Shown here: positions 8,045 through 17,089 of the stretch, one piece after another | Layout: every line of letters begins with the position of its first letter | How positions within the stretch are numbered: position 1 is the first letter of the stretch | From: an uncultured Hyphomicrobiales bacterium | Lineage (GTDB): Bacteria > Pseudomonadota > Alphaproteobacteria > Rhizobiales > Beijerinckiaceae | DNA: 64,000 nucleotides | Assembly: GCA_903847605.1 (NCBI GenBank) | Contig: CAINED010000044.1 | Coordinates: 149,696-213,695, forward strand | Reading direction: 5' to 3' | Notes under the pieces: generated by a model | Database searches by the model: none | What the model was told of the DNA's origin: nothing | Seen by the model: only the letters and a program-made list of their open reading frames with translations | Translations under genes and position numbers: made by a program

Positions 8045-10030
8045 ATGGCGTCTCCAGATAACCACCAGTCGCAGGACATGGGGCCGTTGCAGCCACGCGG
8101 CGGCGCGCGTTTCTTTGGCCGGCGCGCAAGCCTGCAGACGCCGGCCGAGGCTCTTCACCCGGAAACGCCGCCCCCGCCGCCCGGAAAGCCCAATAGCAAG
8201 CGCCGTCCGATGCTTTCGGCGCTGAGCGGCATTCTCTCCTTCGTGCTGATTGCAGCCGTTTTGGGCGTCGGCTTCCTTGCCTATGCCACAGGCAAACTTG
8301 CCGAGCCCGGCCCGTTGGCGGCCGACAAGGCGGTCTATATCGCGCCGCGCACGGAAGTCGCAGATATCGTCGACCAACTTTATGCCGCAGGCGTTATTCG
8401 CGATCCCACGGTCATGAAGGTGACGCTGGTCATCGATCGCAAATGGTCGCAGGTGAAGGCCGGCGAGTACATGTTCAGGCAACGCGCCAGCCTGAACGAA
8501 GTGATCGAGACGGTTGTTTCCGGCAAGACGATCCTGCATTCGGTTACGATCCCCGAGGGTTTGACCAGCGAGCAGATCGTGGGGCGCCTGCGGCAGAGCG
8601 AAATTCTCACCGGCGAGATCCTCGAAATTCCGCCGGAGGGAACGTTGCTGCCGGACACCTATCGCGTGCCGCGCGGACATTCGCGCGCGACATTGCTGCG
8701 CCAGATGCGCGAGCAGCAGACCCAGCTCCTCGACCGTATCTGGGAGAAGCGCTCGCAGGATGTGCCGTTGCGTTCGAAGCTCGAAATGCTGACGCTCGCC
8801 TCGATCGTCGAAAAGGAAACCGGCCGGTCCGACGAACGCACACGCGTCGCTTCGGTCTTCTACAACCGGTTGCGCAAGGGCATGCGGTTGCAGTCGGATC
8901 CGACCATCGTTTACGGCCTCGTCGGCGGCAAGGGCACGCTGGGACGGCCGATCCAGCGCGACGAAATCACGAGACCGACGCGCTACAATACCTATGTCAT
9001 TCCGGCGCTGCCGCCCGGTCCGATCGCCAATCCGGGCCGCGCTTCCCTCGAAGCTGCCGCCAATCCCTTACGTACCAACGATCTCTTTTTCGTCGCCAAC
9101 GGTACTGGCGGCCATACCTTCGCCGAGACGCTTGATCAACATAATCGTAACGTCGGCCGCTGGCGCGAAATCGAGCGCGAGCGGGCGGCTACGCGTGCGG
9201 CTCAACCGGCTTCGGCGGGCGAGCCGTCGGCGGAAACGGATCGTGTCGTTCCCGGCATCGAGCCGGAACCTGCAGCAGCCAAGCCGCCGGCGGCGCGCGG
9301 CCGCCGCAGCGATCTGCCCGATGGAATTATCTTCGGCGAGGTGCCGGAAGTGCTTGCCGGCCCGAGCGTGGCTTTGGCAGAACTCGGGGGAGCCTTGCGC
9401 GCCACGCCGGCAGCGCCTGTGGCCGCAGGCGCGACAACCGTCGCGCCAATGCCGGTGACGCCAATGCCGGTGACGGTCACGGCCTTCGCTCCGGTCCGCG
9501 CTCCCAATGGCGTGCCGCTGCCGCCCCTGCGCCCGCAGACAACTGTGGCGCGGACAACTCCGGCGCCTGAGCCTGCCGCGCCAGCGGCCGGTCAGCCTGC
9601 GGCGGGTGACCAGTTCCGTCTGGGCAAGAGCCTCTCCGACATCAACCTGCAGATCGCAGGCGTTCAGACCGGGCCTTCGCCGCTGGATGGCCCGGAGAAC
9701 GCCGACGAGCCGGCCGGGGGCGCGAATCCGCAAGTGTTCCCGATGGCCGCTTCGCGGCGCAACGAGATGAACGCGCGCGCCGCCCAGTTCGGGAGCGGCG
9801 CAGCGCCGAGGGGGCCGGTCGAGACCATCGATCTTGGCTCGGGCGAAGATCAGACAACCCGCGGCGGCGCGGCCCAGCGCCGTGTGTCCGACGCTTCCGA
9901 AGGCACCGACCTCGATCCCCTGCGCAGCCGTGGCTGGGACCTGACCTCGACCCAGAACATTCCGGCGATCGCGTCAGGCGGCGCTCCCGCTTCGGCAGCG
10001 CCCGCCATCCGCCGGCCGGCCGGCCGCTAG
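8045..10030 (+). CDS. mltG: Endolytic murein transglycosylase MltG
   Basis: Inner-membrane lytic transglycosylase of the YceG family, which cuts nascent peptidoglycan strands. 661 residues from the ATG at 8045; an in-frame ATG at 7952 would add 31 residues, and the choice is uncertain. One transmembrane helix (about residues 57-79, LSGILSFVLIAAVLGVGFLA) follows a Pro-rich cytoplasmic segment. The periplasmic catalytic domain contains ASIVEKETG (about residues 253-261) with the essential Glu and GMRLQSDPTIVYG. After about residue 375 comes a 280-residue Ala/Pro-rich low-complexity tail absent from the E. coli enzyme (about 340 residues). Placement after fabF is conserved in many proteobacteria. 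Confidence 0.93.
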   Translation: MASPDNHQSQDMGPLQPRGGARFFGRRASLQTPAEALHPETPPPPPGKPNSKRRPMLSALSGILSFVLIAAVLGVGFLAYATGKLAEPGPLAADKAVYIAPRTEVADIVDQLYAAGVIRDPTVMKVTLVIDRKWSQVKAGEYMFRQRASLNEVIETVVSGKTILHSVTIPEGLTSEQIVGRLRQSEILTGEILEIPPEGTLLPDTYRVPRGHSRATLLRQMREQQTQLLDRIWEKRSQDVPLRSKLEMLTLASIVEKETGRSDERTRVASVFYNRLRKGMRLQSDPTIVYGLVGGKGTLGRPIQRDEITRPTRYNTYVIPALPPGPIANPGRASLEAAANPLRTNDLFFVANGTGGHTFAETLDQHNRNVGRWREIERERAATRAAQPASAGEPSAETDRVVPGIEPEPAAAKPPAARGRRSDLPDGIIFGEVPEVLAGPSVALAELGGALRATPAAPVAAGATTVAPMPVTPMPVTVTAFAPVRAPNGVPLPPLRPQTTVARTTPAPEPAAPAAGQPAAGDQFRLGKSLSDINLQIAGVQTGPSPLDGPENADEPAGGANPQVFPMAASRRNEMNARAAQFGSGAAPRGPVETIDLGSGEDQTTRGGAAQRRVSDASEGTDLDPLRSRGWDLTSTQNIPAIASGGAPASAAPAIRRPAGR

Positions 10031-10172
10031 AGCGCTTTCTCCCCGCTTCGGACTTCCCCCCATACCGTGTTCGCTGGCTTTGCGCCGGGCGCTGGCCTAT
10101 TGCTGGTCTGAGAAAAACAAGATGCGGGGGAATAAATTGCAGGCGGCTTCTATCGCACTCGCGGCTTGAAAC

Positions 10173-11144
10173 GTGCTCGGCGCGCTTTTTGCCCTGGCAT
10201 CGGCAGCGACATTCGCCATCAACAACACGACGGCGCGGCGCGGCGTTCTCACGGGCTCCGTTCTGCAGGCGCTCGTCATCTCCATGCCCATGGGCATCCC
10301 GATGTTCTGGCTGGCGGCCTGGATCGGCGGCGCGGCGGGCGAAGTATTCGGCTTTACGTTTCGCGAGGCGCTGTATCTCTCGGCTGCGGGCATCGTGCAT
10401 TTCGTCGCCGGCCGTTACTGCAACTATCGCGCGGTGAAAGCCATCGGCTCCAATCTCGTCGGTCCCCTGCAGGAAACCAACATGCTGCTGGCGCTGGGGT
10501 TGGCGGTGATCTTTCTCGGCGAAAAACTGACGGCGCTGAAATTCATCGGGATTGCGCTCGTGATGATAGGCCCGGCGCTGATCGCGACAGGCCCCAGGGG
10601 CGGAAAATCATCCGGCGGTTCGAAGTTTCAGCCCGTCTATGCCGAGGGCTATTTTTACGGGATCCTCTCGGTGTTCTGTTACGGCGTCAGTCCGGTGCTG
10701 GTGCGGCTCGCCGTCGAGGGAAAGTCGCTTGGCGCAAGCCAGGCGGGCGGCGTGATTTCCTATACCGCCGCAACTCTCGTGACCGCGCTCGTGCTGCTTT
10801 ATCCCGGTGCCTGGCGGCACTCGCTGGAAGTATCGCGCGAAGCAGCAAAGTGGTTCACCTGGGCGGGCTTTGCCGTTGGCGCGGCGCATATGTTCCGTTT
10901 CATGGCGCTGGCGATCGCGCCGGTGTCCGTGGTTTCGCCGATCCAGCGCCTGTCCATTGTATTGCGCGTGATGTTCGGATGGATGATCAATCGCGAGCAT
11001 GAAATCTTTTCGTCGCGCATGTACCTCGCGACGATTATTTCGCTCTTTGGCGCGCTCTTTCTGACCATCGACACGAAATGGCTTTTGTCCGCGCTCGGGA
11101 TCGGCGGGCAATGGGCGCAATTGCTGATGTGGTCATGGCCGTAA
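10173..11144 (+). CDS. EamA/DMT family transporter
   Basis: 323-residue drug/metabolite-type transporter with about ten hydrophobic helices arranged as two EamA repeats (repeat 1 about residues 1-140, repeat 2 about 160-310). The first repeat contains ETNMLLALGLAVIFLGEKLT and the second SPIQRLSIVLRVMFG followed by a short tail. The frame starts with GTG at 10173, since no ATG fits before the first helix. It stands alone between mltG and a convergent dehydrogenase gene. Substrates in this family range over amino acids, nucleotides and metabolites; none is indicated here. Confidence 0.85.
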   Translation: MLGALFALASAATFAINNTTARRGVLTGSVLQALVISMPMGIPMFWLAAWIGGAAGEVFGFTFREALYLSAAGIVHFVAGRYCNYRAVKAIGSNLVGPLQETNMLLALGLAVIFLGEKLTALKFIGIALVMIGPALIATGPRGGKSSGGSKFQPVYAEGYFYGILSVFCYGVSPVLVRLAVEGKSLGASQAGGVISYTAATLVTALVLLYPGAWRHSLEVSREAAKWFTWAGFAVGAAHMFRFMALAIAPVSVVSPIQRLSIVLRVMFGWMINREHEIFSSRMYLATIISLFGALFLTIDTKWLLSALGIGGQWAQLLMWSWP

Positions 11145-11166
11145 ATGCGATGTTGGCCCGGAAGAA

Positions 11167-12102
11167 TCAGCGCACGATATTCTTCATGTCGTTGATGCGG
11201 CCTTCGACGAAACACCGAAGGTTATGCACGACGAGCGGATGGATCTGCCGGTCGTAAACATCGCTCATGCCGCCGATCCTCGGGGTGATGACGACATTGG
11301 GCATGTCCCAGAGCGAGTTGTCGGCGGGCAGGGGTTCGGTTTCGAAAACGTCGAGGCCCGCGCCCGCAATGCGCTTTTCGCGAAGGGCAGCGATCAGCGC
11401 GGCTTCGTCGACGACAGGCCCGCGCGCCACGTTGATGAAGATCGCCGAGGGCTTCATGACAGCGAATATCTTCTCGTCGAACATGCCGACGGTTTCCTTG
11501 TTGAGCGGCACGAGCGCGACAAGGAAATCCGCGCGCGCAGCGACATCCGCGAGTTTCGAGCGCGGCACGATCTCGTCAAAGCCCGGCGCGTCGTTGCGCG
11601 AGTCGCTGACGCCGATGGTGGCCATGCCGAAGGCCTTGCACCGCAATGCGAGTTCTTCGCTGATCGCGCCGATGCCCGCGATGACGATGGTCTTGCTCCA
11701 GAGGAGCGTCTGGTGGCGGCGATCCCAGACATGATTTTCCTGATCGGCGCGGATGCGATCCATCCGCCGCACGAGCGAGAGCATGTAGAGGAATGTCAAT
11801 TCCGCCATCTGCGGCCCGTGAATGCCGCGCCCCGACGTGATCCGCACGTCGGGCTTCAGGGACGGCAACGTGTTCAAATGATCGGTGCCGCTTGTCAGCG
11901 AGCATATCCAGCGCAGCCCCGGCATGGCGGCGATCAGCGGATCCTCGACGAAATGGGCGAGCGCGATCAGCGCCTCCGCATGGACGCAACAGGCCAGGGC
12001 CTTCTCCAACTCGCTTTCTTCCCGAATGGTTAAATCCGGAAAATCCTGCTGCAAACGTGCGGAATCGACATGACCGATGGGGTTGAAGACCAGAATTTCC
12101 AT
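11167..12102 (-). CDS. D-2-hydroxyacid dehydrogenase, NAD-binding
   Basis: 311-residue member of the D-isomer-specific 2-hydroxyacid dehydrogenase family. A flavodoxin-like substrate domain is split around a Rossmann domain with IVIAGIGAISEELALRCKAF (a GxGxxxxxxA variant). The catalytic Arg sits in LTSGTDHLN...GRGIH, and INVARGPVVDEAAL is the usual Asn-Val-Arg-Gly motif. The normal acid-base His near the C-terminus is replaced in context by VVITPRIGGMSD, where the family normally shows TPHxGG; here the His reads Arg. I chose the ATG at 12102, where homologues begin; 25 further upstream codons look non-coding. Divergent from the small membrane protein gene at 12265. Confidence 0.85.
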   Translation of the reverse strand: MEILVFNPIGHVDSARLQQDFPDLTIREESELEKALACCVHAEALIALAHFVEDPLIAAMPGLRWICSLTSGTDHLNTLPSLKPDVRITSGRGIHGPQMAELTFLYMLSLVRRMDRIRADQENHVWDRRHQTLLWSKTIVIAGIGAISEELALRCKAFGMATIGVSDSRNDAPGFDEIVPRSKLADVAARADFLVALVPLNKETVGMFDEKIFAVMKPSAIFINVARGPVVDEAALIAALREKRIAGAGLDVFETEPLPADNSLWDMPNVVITPRIGGMSDVYDRQIHPLVVHNLRCFVEGRINDMKNIVR

Positions 12103-12264
12103 GCTGCGCCGATCCGTGTTGCCCTGATGCGCCAGCCCGACCGGCGTGGTTGAACGCCGAAAAATCGCTTCGCTCAAATTCGAGCGGATCGTTTACCGGC
12201 GCGTTTATTTATGCGCGATACCTTACCTGGAGTTAAGGGGTTAGTGGGCGCAACGGGGACGAAA

Positions 12265-12543
12265 ATGTTTGCACGGCTGTTCAACGAGCAAATCTTCACC
12301 AACAAGCCGAGCTTCCATCTCGCGCTGGCGGTGTTCGCGTTCAATATATTCGTCGTGTGCCTGTTCGCGCTTTTGTCCGCGCTCTTTGGCATTCCCGATC
12401 CGGTGTCCCAGCTTGCGGGCACGGCGACGCTCGACGACGCCAAGGGCATCCTCATGCTGAGCGGCTTCTGGGCGATCGGCAATTCCCTGCTGCTGCTCGG
12501 CCTCGTCGATGCGATGAAGCCCAAGGGCGAGCAGCCCAAATAA
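12265..12543 (+). CDS. Small membrane protein of unknown function
   Basis: 92 residues (110 if the upstream in-frame start at 12211 is used). Two hydrophobic helices are visible: LALAVFAFNIFVVCLFALLS and ILMLSGFWAIGNSLLLLGLV, joined by a short polar loop with DPVSQLAGTATLDDAK. The tail is charged (MKPKGEQPK). No family is recognised. Convergent with the amidohydrolase gene, whose stop lies 10 nt away. The region before 12265 is AT-richer and probably holds the promoter. Confidence 0.6.
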   Translation: MFARLFNEQIFTNKPSFHLALAVFAFNIFVVCLFALLSALFGIPDPVSQLAGTATLDDAKGILMLSGFWAIGNSLLLLGLVDAMKPKGEQPK

Positions 12544-12553
12544 GCGGTTCGGT

Positions 12554-13519
12554 TCAGAGTCGGAACAGCTTCTTCGCGTTGCCGCCGAAAATCTTGTCCT
12601 TGTCGGCCTGCGAGATCTGCAACTCTTTCATCCACTTCATGGCCGGCGGATTGGCGACGAACGGCCAGTCGACAGCAAACATTATCTTGTCGATGCCGAT
12701 TTCCTGCATGGAGCAAAGCAGGGCGGGCGTCGAGAAATTGCCGCTCGTGGTGATCCAGAAGTGATCGCAGAAAGTCTTGCGAAAGCTGAGGGATTCCTGT
12801 CCCGGCCGCGACAGCGCCTGGTCGATGCGCCAGAGCAGGAAGGGTAGCGTCTCGCCCATATGGCCGATTACGAATTTCAAGTTCGGATATTCGTTGAAGA
12901 CGCCTGACAGCACGAGGCGGATCGCTTGCGTCGCCGCCTCCACCGTATAGCCCCAGGCCGCCCGCATCACCATGGGGTAGTCGTTGATGTAATCCTTGTA
13001 ATAGGCGTCGACGACGCGCCCGTCCGGAAAAGACGGATGCAGATAAATGGGCACGTCGAGCTTTTCGGCGCGTGCGAAGATCGGCCAGAAGCGCTTGTCG
13101 TCGAGGAAGAGACCGTTGGTGAGACCGTGCACCATCGCGCCGTGAAACTTGTGTTCGCTGACGCAGCGTTCGAGTTCGTCCGCTGCGGCCTCCGGCACGA
13201 TGGTCGGGAGCGCTGCGAAACCCTGCAGTCGCGAGGGATTCCTCGCGACGGCGACGGCGAGGCGGTCGTTGACCCGGCGGATGAGTGATGCGGCGACATC
13301 GGCTTCGAGCTTCTGTCCGGAGGGTGCGCCATGCGACAGGATCTGCATGTCGATGCCGGCTTCGTCCATTTCGCGCAGTCTGACATCGCTGAGATCGTAA
13401 AGCCGCTGCAGCAGATCCTTGGAGCGTGTGCCTTCCGCGCCGGACAGATGGTTGACGAGTTCCTCGTCCCAATAATGTTCTTCCAGTGCGATGACAGGCG
13501 TTCCCGACGGTGTCGGCAT
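12554..13519 (-). CDS. Amidohydrolase-family protein, likely aromatic-acid decarboxylase type
   Basis: 321-residue TIM-barrel protein of the amidohydrolase-2 (ACMSD) group. The N-terminus reads ALEEHYWDEE, with Glu13 and His15 in the place where gamma-resorcylate and related decarboxylases bind their metal ion, in contrast to the HxH of classic amidohydrolases. Further predicted ligands are the His in IYLHPSFPDG and the Asp in FAVDWPFVANP; HMGE supplies another His. A non-oxidative decarboxylase or a hydratase of aromatic or muconate-type acids is therefore more likely than a hydrolase. GGGGGAAAG precedes the ATG. It is a single gene, followed downstream by the convergent small membrane protein gene. 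Confidence 0.82.
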   Translation of the reverse strand: MPTPSGTPVIALEEHYWDEELVNHLSGAEGTRSKDLLQRLYDLSDVRLREMDEAGIDMQILSHGAPSGQKLEADVAASLIRRVNDRLAVAVARNPSRLQGFAALPTIVPEAAADELERCVSEHKFHGAMVHGLTNGLFLDDKRFWPIFARAEKLDVPIYLHPSFPDGRVVDAYYKDYINDYPMVMRAAWGYTVEAATQAIRLVLSGVFNEYPNLKFVIGHMGETLPFLLWRIDQALSRPGQESLSFRKTFCDHFWITTSGNFSTPALLCSMQEIGIDKIMFAVDWPFVANPPAMKWMKELQISQADKDKIFGGNAKKLFRL

Positions 13520-13584
13520 GGCTTTCCCCCCAATGATCTATTGCGGCCGCGCGAACGGCTTGACGCCTTATAGCAGGGCAGGGA

Positions 13585-14454
13585 TCAGCGTCGAGCGCCT
13601 TGGGCTGACTCGGGGCTTGCGGCGCCAGACTGGACATCGCGCCAGACCTTGGCCAGCCTGTCGTATTCGTCGCGAATGGTCAGAGGATCGTACTGCTTCT
13701 CGAGACGGCGCACCGTGAAATGCCCCCGCGCGATACCCTGGAAATGCGCCATGAACGCGTAGTTGATGCCCGCGCCGGCGATCGCGCCAATCACGGGGAT
13801 CGCCTGCGCCGCGATTTTCTGGCTGACGATGACGCCGAAGCGCGCGGCGATGTCCGAAATCAGTTTCACGAGGATGGGCGCAGAATCCTTCGCCGCGCCT
13901 TGCGCCGCCAGATATTTCGTCGCCTCGGAAACGGACTTCGCGAGCACGGCTCGCACACCGAAATAACCGCTGTCCATGTGATCATCGGTCGGATTTTCAC
14001 TGCCGAGCGCGAAGACTTCCATGCAGGCGAAGATCGTATCGGGATCATGCATGTCCTCGCCTTCGGCGCGGGCAACATCGGCGATGGCGCGCAGGATCAG
14101 CACGGTCGAAACAGGCAGTTCGATGGGCAGGGCGGCGATGCCGAGCGCACCGCCGGCGGCGCCCGAAAGCGTCGCGAGCGACTTGTGCGCGAGCGTGCGG
14201 GCCGGACCTTCCTTGTTCCGCATGCCTTTGATCGCCGTGCGCATGGCGGTACGCAGCGCAATGTCGACGGCCTTGCCGACGATGTTCTTGGCGGCGCGCG
14301 GCACGAGATTTCCGGCCATGCCGATCGTCGAGCCGACGATGCCGCTCAGCCGCGCGGCAAAGCTCGTATATTCGAGCAGACGAACGGCCTCAGCCAGCGC
14401 CTGCCGATCCTCGAAGGTGATTTCGCGCGGTTCGAAGATTTCGACATTGGCCAT
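13585..14454 (-). CDS. EcsC family protein
   Basis: 289-residue protein of the EcsC family, named after a gene downstream of the Bacillus ecsAB transporter; the biochemical role is unknown. Recognised from the opening LLEYTSFAARLSGIVGSTI, the Gly/Ala-rich hydrophobic hairpin SGAAGGALGIAALPIELPVS, and the central LRAIADVARAEGED and CMEVFALG motifs. A second hydrophobic segment (AIPVIGAIAGAGINYAFM) suggests membrane association. GGACAGG before the ATG supports the start. Its closest neighbour on the strand is the amidohydrolase, 65 nt away, possibly co-transcribed. Confidence 0.85.
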   Translation of the reverse strand: MANVEIFEPREITFEDRQALAEAVRLLEYTSFAARLSGIVGSTIGMAGNLVPRAAKNIVGKAVDIALRTAMRTAIKGMRNKEGPARTLAHKSLATLSGAAGGALGIAALPIELPVSTVLILRAIADVARAEGEDMHDPDTIFACMEVFALGSENPTDDHMDSGYFGVRAVLAKSVSEATKYLAAQGAAKDSAPILVKLISDIAARFGVIVSQKIAAQAIPVIGAIAGAGINYAFMAHFQGIARGHFTVRRLEKQYDPLTIRDEYDRLAKVWRDVQSGAASPESAQGARR

Positions 14455-14896
14455 GCTGTGTCCTGTCCGGGCGTTCTATGCAAAGGGCATTATACGCAAT
14501 GTATGGCGGCAAAGCGGAGCTCCAAGCTGCGCCGCATCAAGTCGCCGAAAGTCGTCCAAATGTCCCGCGACAATCGGAGATTTTCCGGAATTAATCTCTT
14601 CGCGGAAGCGAAATTAACTCTAATTCGGGCCAAAACCGGGCAGGCTTGTTAGGGCTTCCGCCACAATCCGGTTACTGCGCAGGGTGAACGCTTCGTTGTG
14701 ACAATCGCGGAAAGGCCTTGATTCATGGGCTGCGGGCGAAATTTTCGACAAGACCGAATGATTAAATACAGTCTTCGTTATGATTAACTCGCGCGTCCGC
14801 AATCGTAAACGCGTTCGCGTAAAATGCGCGAGATTTACTTAGACGGCTCGCAAATGGCCGTCGGCAAACTGCCTCCAACACCAAACGGGGGCGGTT
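14455..14896. other. Intergenic stretch, no gene recognised
   Basis: 442 nt between the EcsC gene and the BTLCP protease gene. Six-frame reading gives no ORF with a recognisable product. The part from about 14700 to 14830 is AT-richer than its surroundings (GATTAAATACAGTC, TTATGATTAACTC) and probably holds the protease promoter. I see no clear terminator. Confidence 0.5.
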
Positions 14897-15520
14897 ATGT
14901 TTTCTCGGGTTATCAAGATTGCTGCAGCGGCGGGATTGCTCGCCGCAGGCGTTTTCGCCCTGCAATCGACGACCGTGGCCGCGGATACGCACGCCGGGTA
15001 TATCGCCGTCGGCAATCGCACGCTGGTTCCCTACGGCTGGGTGGATTTCTGCAATCGCTATCGCGGCGAATGCGACACGACGCCGATGCAGGCTCAGGAC
15101 GTTCGTCTCACGCCAGTCACCGAGAAGATCATCCGCCGCATCAACACTTGGGCGAATTCCAACATCAAGCCGAAGTCGGATCAGGAACAGTGGGGCCAGA
15201 TTGACCGCTGGGATTACCCGACCAACGGCAAGGGCGATTGCGAAGACTATGTGTTGCTGAAGCGCCGCCTGCTCATCCAGGAAGGCTTTCCGCGTCAGGC
15301 CCTCCTCGTAACCGTTGTGAAGGACGAACGCGGCGACGGCCATGCCGTCCTCACCATCAAGACCGACAAGGGCGAATACGTTCTCGACAATCTCCACGAC
15401 CGCGTCCTGCCGTGGACCAAGGTTCCCTACCGTTTTGTGAAGCGCCAGTCGCAGACCGAACAGAACGTGTGGGTCGAAATCGGCGAGCCGACAGCCGCTC
15501 CCCTCACTGTCTCTCGCTGA
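14897..15520 (+). CDS. Bacterial transglutaminase-like cysteine protease (BTLCP/DUF920)
   Basis: 207-residue exported protein of the BTLCP family, papain-like fold. Signal peptide about residues 1-29 (cleavage after VAA). The catalytic triad is in place: Cys115 in GKGDCEDYVLLKR, His149 in GDGHAVLTI and Asp164 in YVLDNL. Relatives such as LapG cleave the N-terminus of large RTX-type surface adhesins in the periplasm, but LapG has its own signatures and a LapD partner, neither of which is seen here; most alphaproteobacterial members are uncharacterised. Still, the presence of three RTX proteins in the same window is worth noting. GGGGGCGG precedes the ATG. A terminator follows at 15542. Confidence 0.88.
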   Translation: MFSRVIKIAAAAGLLAAGVFALQSTTVAADTHAGYIAVGNRTLVPYGWVDFCNRYRGECDTTPMQAQDVRLTPVTEKIIRRINTWANSNIKPKSDQEQWGQIDRWDYPTNGKGDCEDYVLLKRRLLIQEGFPRQALLVTVVKDERGDGHAVLTIKTDKGEYVLDNLHDRVLPWTKVPYRFVKRQSQTEQNVWVEIGEPTAAPLTVSR

Positions 15521-15541
15521 TCCTCCTTTAAAGAGGCAACT

Positions 15542-15573
15542 TGGCGCCGGCTTCCCCGCTGGCGCCATTTTCG
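15542..15573 (+). terminator. Rho-independent terminator after the BTLCP gene
   Basis: Stem TGGCGCCGGC / GCTGGCGCCA (10 pairs, one G-U), loop TTCCCC, followed by TTTTCGTTT. Confidence 0.8.
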
Positions 15574-15703
15574 TTTCAGTTCCGCAATTGGCCCTTGCCC
15601 CCTGCATTCAAACGCGGTTCATTTGAGAAGGCCTAGCTTGTCGATTGCGCGGTCGATCTGATCGCAGAGGCAGAGCAGCCTGCCGGTTTCGGGAGTGATA
15701 GGC

Positions 15704-16189
15704 ATGTCGATTTTGAAATTGGGAACAACGGGCGGCATCGCCGCCATCGTGCTGGGCGTCTTGATTGCTGCGCCCGCGCAGGCGCAGACGTCGTCGCAAG
15801 ACGTGATGAAACAGTGCGGCGAGAAATGGCAGGCCGCCAAGGTCGCGAACACCACGGGCAACCAGACCTGGCCCGAGTTTCTGTCGAAATGCCGTAGCAC
15901 GTCGGCGTCGACGCCTGCGCCCGCACCGGTCGTGGTCGCGCAGGCCAAACCCGTGGACAAGCCCGCCCCGTCGACGGCCAAGCCGGCCGCCACGAACGCG
16001 GTATTCCCGGCAAAGATCGACCCCAAATACGCCAAGGAGAAGCCTGCCAAGCAGCGGATGCAGACCTGCCTCGACCAGTACAACGCCAACAAGGCGAACA
16101 ACGGCAATGGCGGCTTGAACTGGATCCAGAAGGGCGGCGGCTACTACAGCCAGTGCAACCGGCGTCTGGGCGGCGGCAAACCGGCCTGA
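15704..16189 (+). CDS. Small secreted protein with two Cys-bracketed motifs, unknown function
   Basis: 161 residues from the ATG at 15704 (GGGAG upstream); a GTG three codons earlier has no spacing for a ribosome binding site. A signal peptide ends near AQAQ (about residue 28). The mature protein has two similar modules: CGEKWQAAK...TWPEFLSKC and CLDQYNANK...YYSQC. They are separated by a 40-residue Ala/Pro/Lys-rich linker. Each module looks like a helical hairpin closed by a disulphide, in the style of PsiF repeats. The two-module layout is seen directly; the PsiF comparison is an inference. Followed by a strong terminator, so a single-gene unit. Function unknown. Confidence 0.75.
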   Translation: MSILKLGTTGGIAAIVLGVLIAAPAQAQTSSQDVMKQCGEKWQAAKVANTTGNQTWPEFLSKCRSTSASTPAPAPVVVAQAKPVDKPAPSTAKPAATNAVFPAKIDPKYAKEKPAKQRMQTCLDQYNANKANNGNGGLNWIQKGGGYYSQCNRRLGGGKPA

Positions 16190-16218
16190 GCGGCCTTCGG
16201 ACAATCTGAATTCTTTTG

Positions 16219-16253
16219 ATCCCCGCGGGTTTGCCGCGGGGATTTTCTTTTAT
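16219..16253 (+). terminator. Rho-independent terminator
   Basis: Perfect 10-bp stem ATCCCCGCGG / CCGCGGGGAT with loop GTTTG, followed by TTTTCTTTTA; 30 nt after the stop codon of the small secreted protein. Confidence 0.9.
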
Positions 16254-16399
16254 TCAGCCGGACGAACGTGCCCGTGCGAAGGAGTGCCGGGCCTGCAACA
16301 TCCGCCGCATGGACAAGCCATTTGCCCAATCCTATAAGCGCGCCCATGCTTCGCTGGCGCGCCGACGCGTCGCGGCATCCTTAGACAAGCGGATCATCC

Positions 16400-17089
16400 A
16401 TGACTTCCGACGCGCCCGATTTCGCCCAGCTTCGCCGAAACATGGTCGACAATCAGCTTCGTACATTCAGCATCACCGACCGGACCGTGCTGGATGCGAT
16501 GCAGAACGTGCCGCGCGAAAAATTCGTGCCGGCGGACAAGGCTTCCATCGCCTATTCCGACCAGGCTCTCATGATCGGCTCGGGGCAGGGCGGGCGGCGT
16601 TTGCTTACGCCCATGGTCCTGGCCCGGATGGCGCAGGCCGCTGAAATCTCCAGGAGCGATCGCATTCTCGATGTCGGCGGCGGCGCGGGTTATTCGGCTG
16701 CCGTGCTCGCTCGCCTGGGCGGCGAGGTCGTCGCGCTCGAAGTCGACGAAGCTCTCGTACGCGAGGCTGGCGCAAATCTCACCCGCGCAGGCGTGACGAA
16801 CGCCAAAGCTGTTTGCGGCCCCCTCGAGGCCGGATTTGCCGCCGGCGCGCCCTACGATGTGATTTTCGTGAATGGCATGATCGAGGTTCAGCCAGAGGCG
16901 CTGCTGGCGCAGCTCAAGGCGAACGGGCGACTCGTTGCAATCCGCAAGTCGCCAGGGGATACGACGGGCCGTGCGGGCCGGGCGGTCGTGATTGAAAAAT
17001 CCGGCGCAAGTCTCGGAGAACGCGAAGTTTTCGACGCATCGGCGCCGGTTCTCCCGGGATTGCGGGCAGCCCCTGCCTTTGCGTTCTGA
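16400..17089 (+). CDS. Protein-L-isoaspartate O-methyltransferase family protein
   Basis: 229-residue SAM-dependent methyltransferase of the Pcm family. N-terminal RRNMVDNQLRT and VPREKFVPADKASIAYSD are the alphaproteobacterial Pcm-like hallmark, and the SAM motif I is ILDVGGGAGYSAAVLARLG (about residues 90-108). True Pcm enzymes repair isoaspartate in damaged proteins; this short alphaproteobacterial branch, usually found next to a TolC gene, is annotated by similarity and may have another substrate. It precedes the TolC-family gene with a 164-nt gap and shares its strand. Confidence 0.87.
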   Translation: MTSDAPDFAQLRRNMVDNQLRTFSITDRTVLDAMQNVPREKFVPADKASIAYSDQALMIGSGQGGRRLLTPMVLARMAQAAEISRSDRILDVGGGAGYSAAVLARLGGEVVALEVDEALVREAGANLTRAGVTNAKAVCGPLEAGFAAGAPYDVIFVNGMIEVQPEALLAQLKANGRLVAIRKSPGDTTGRAGRAVVIEKSGASLGEREVFDASAPVLPGLRAAPAFAF

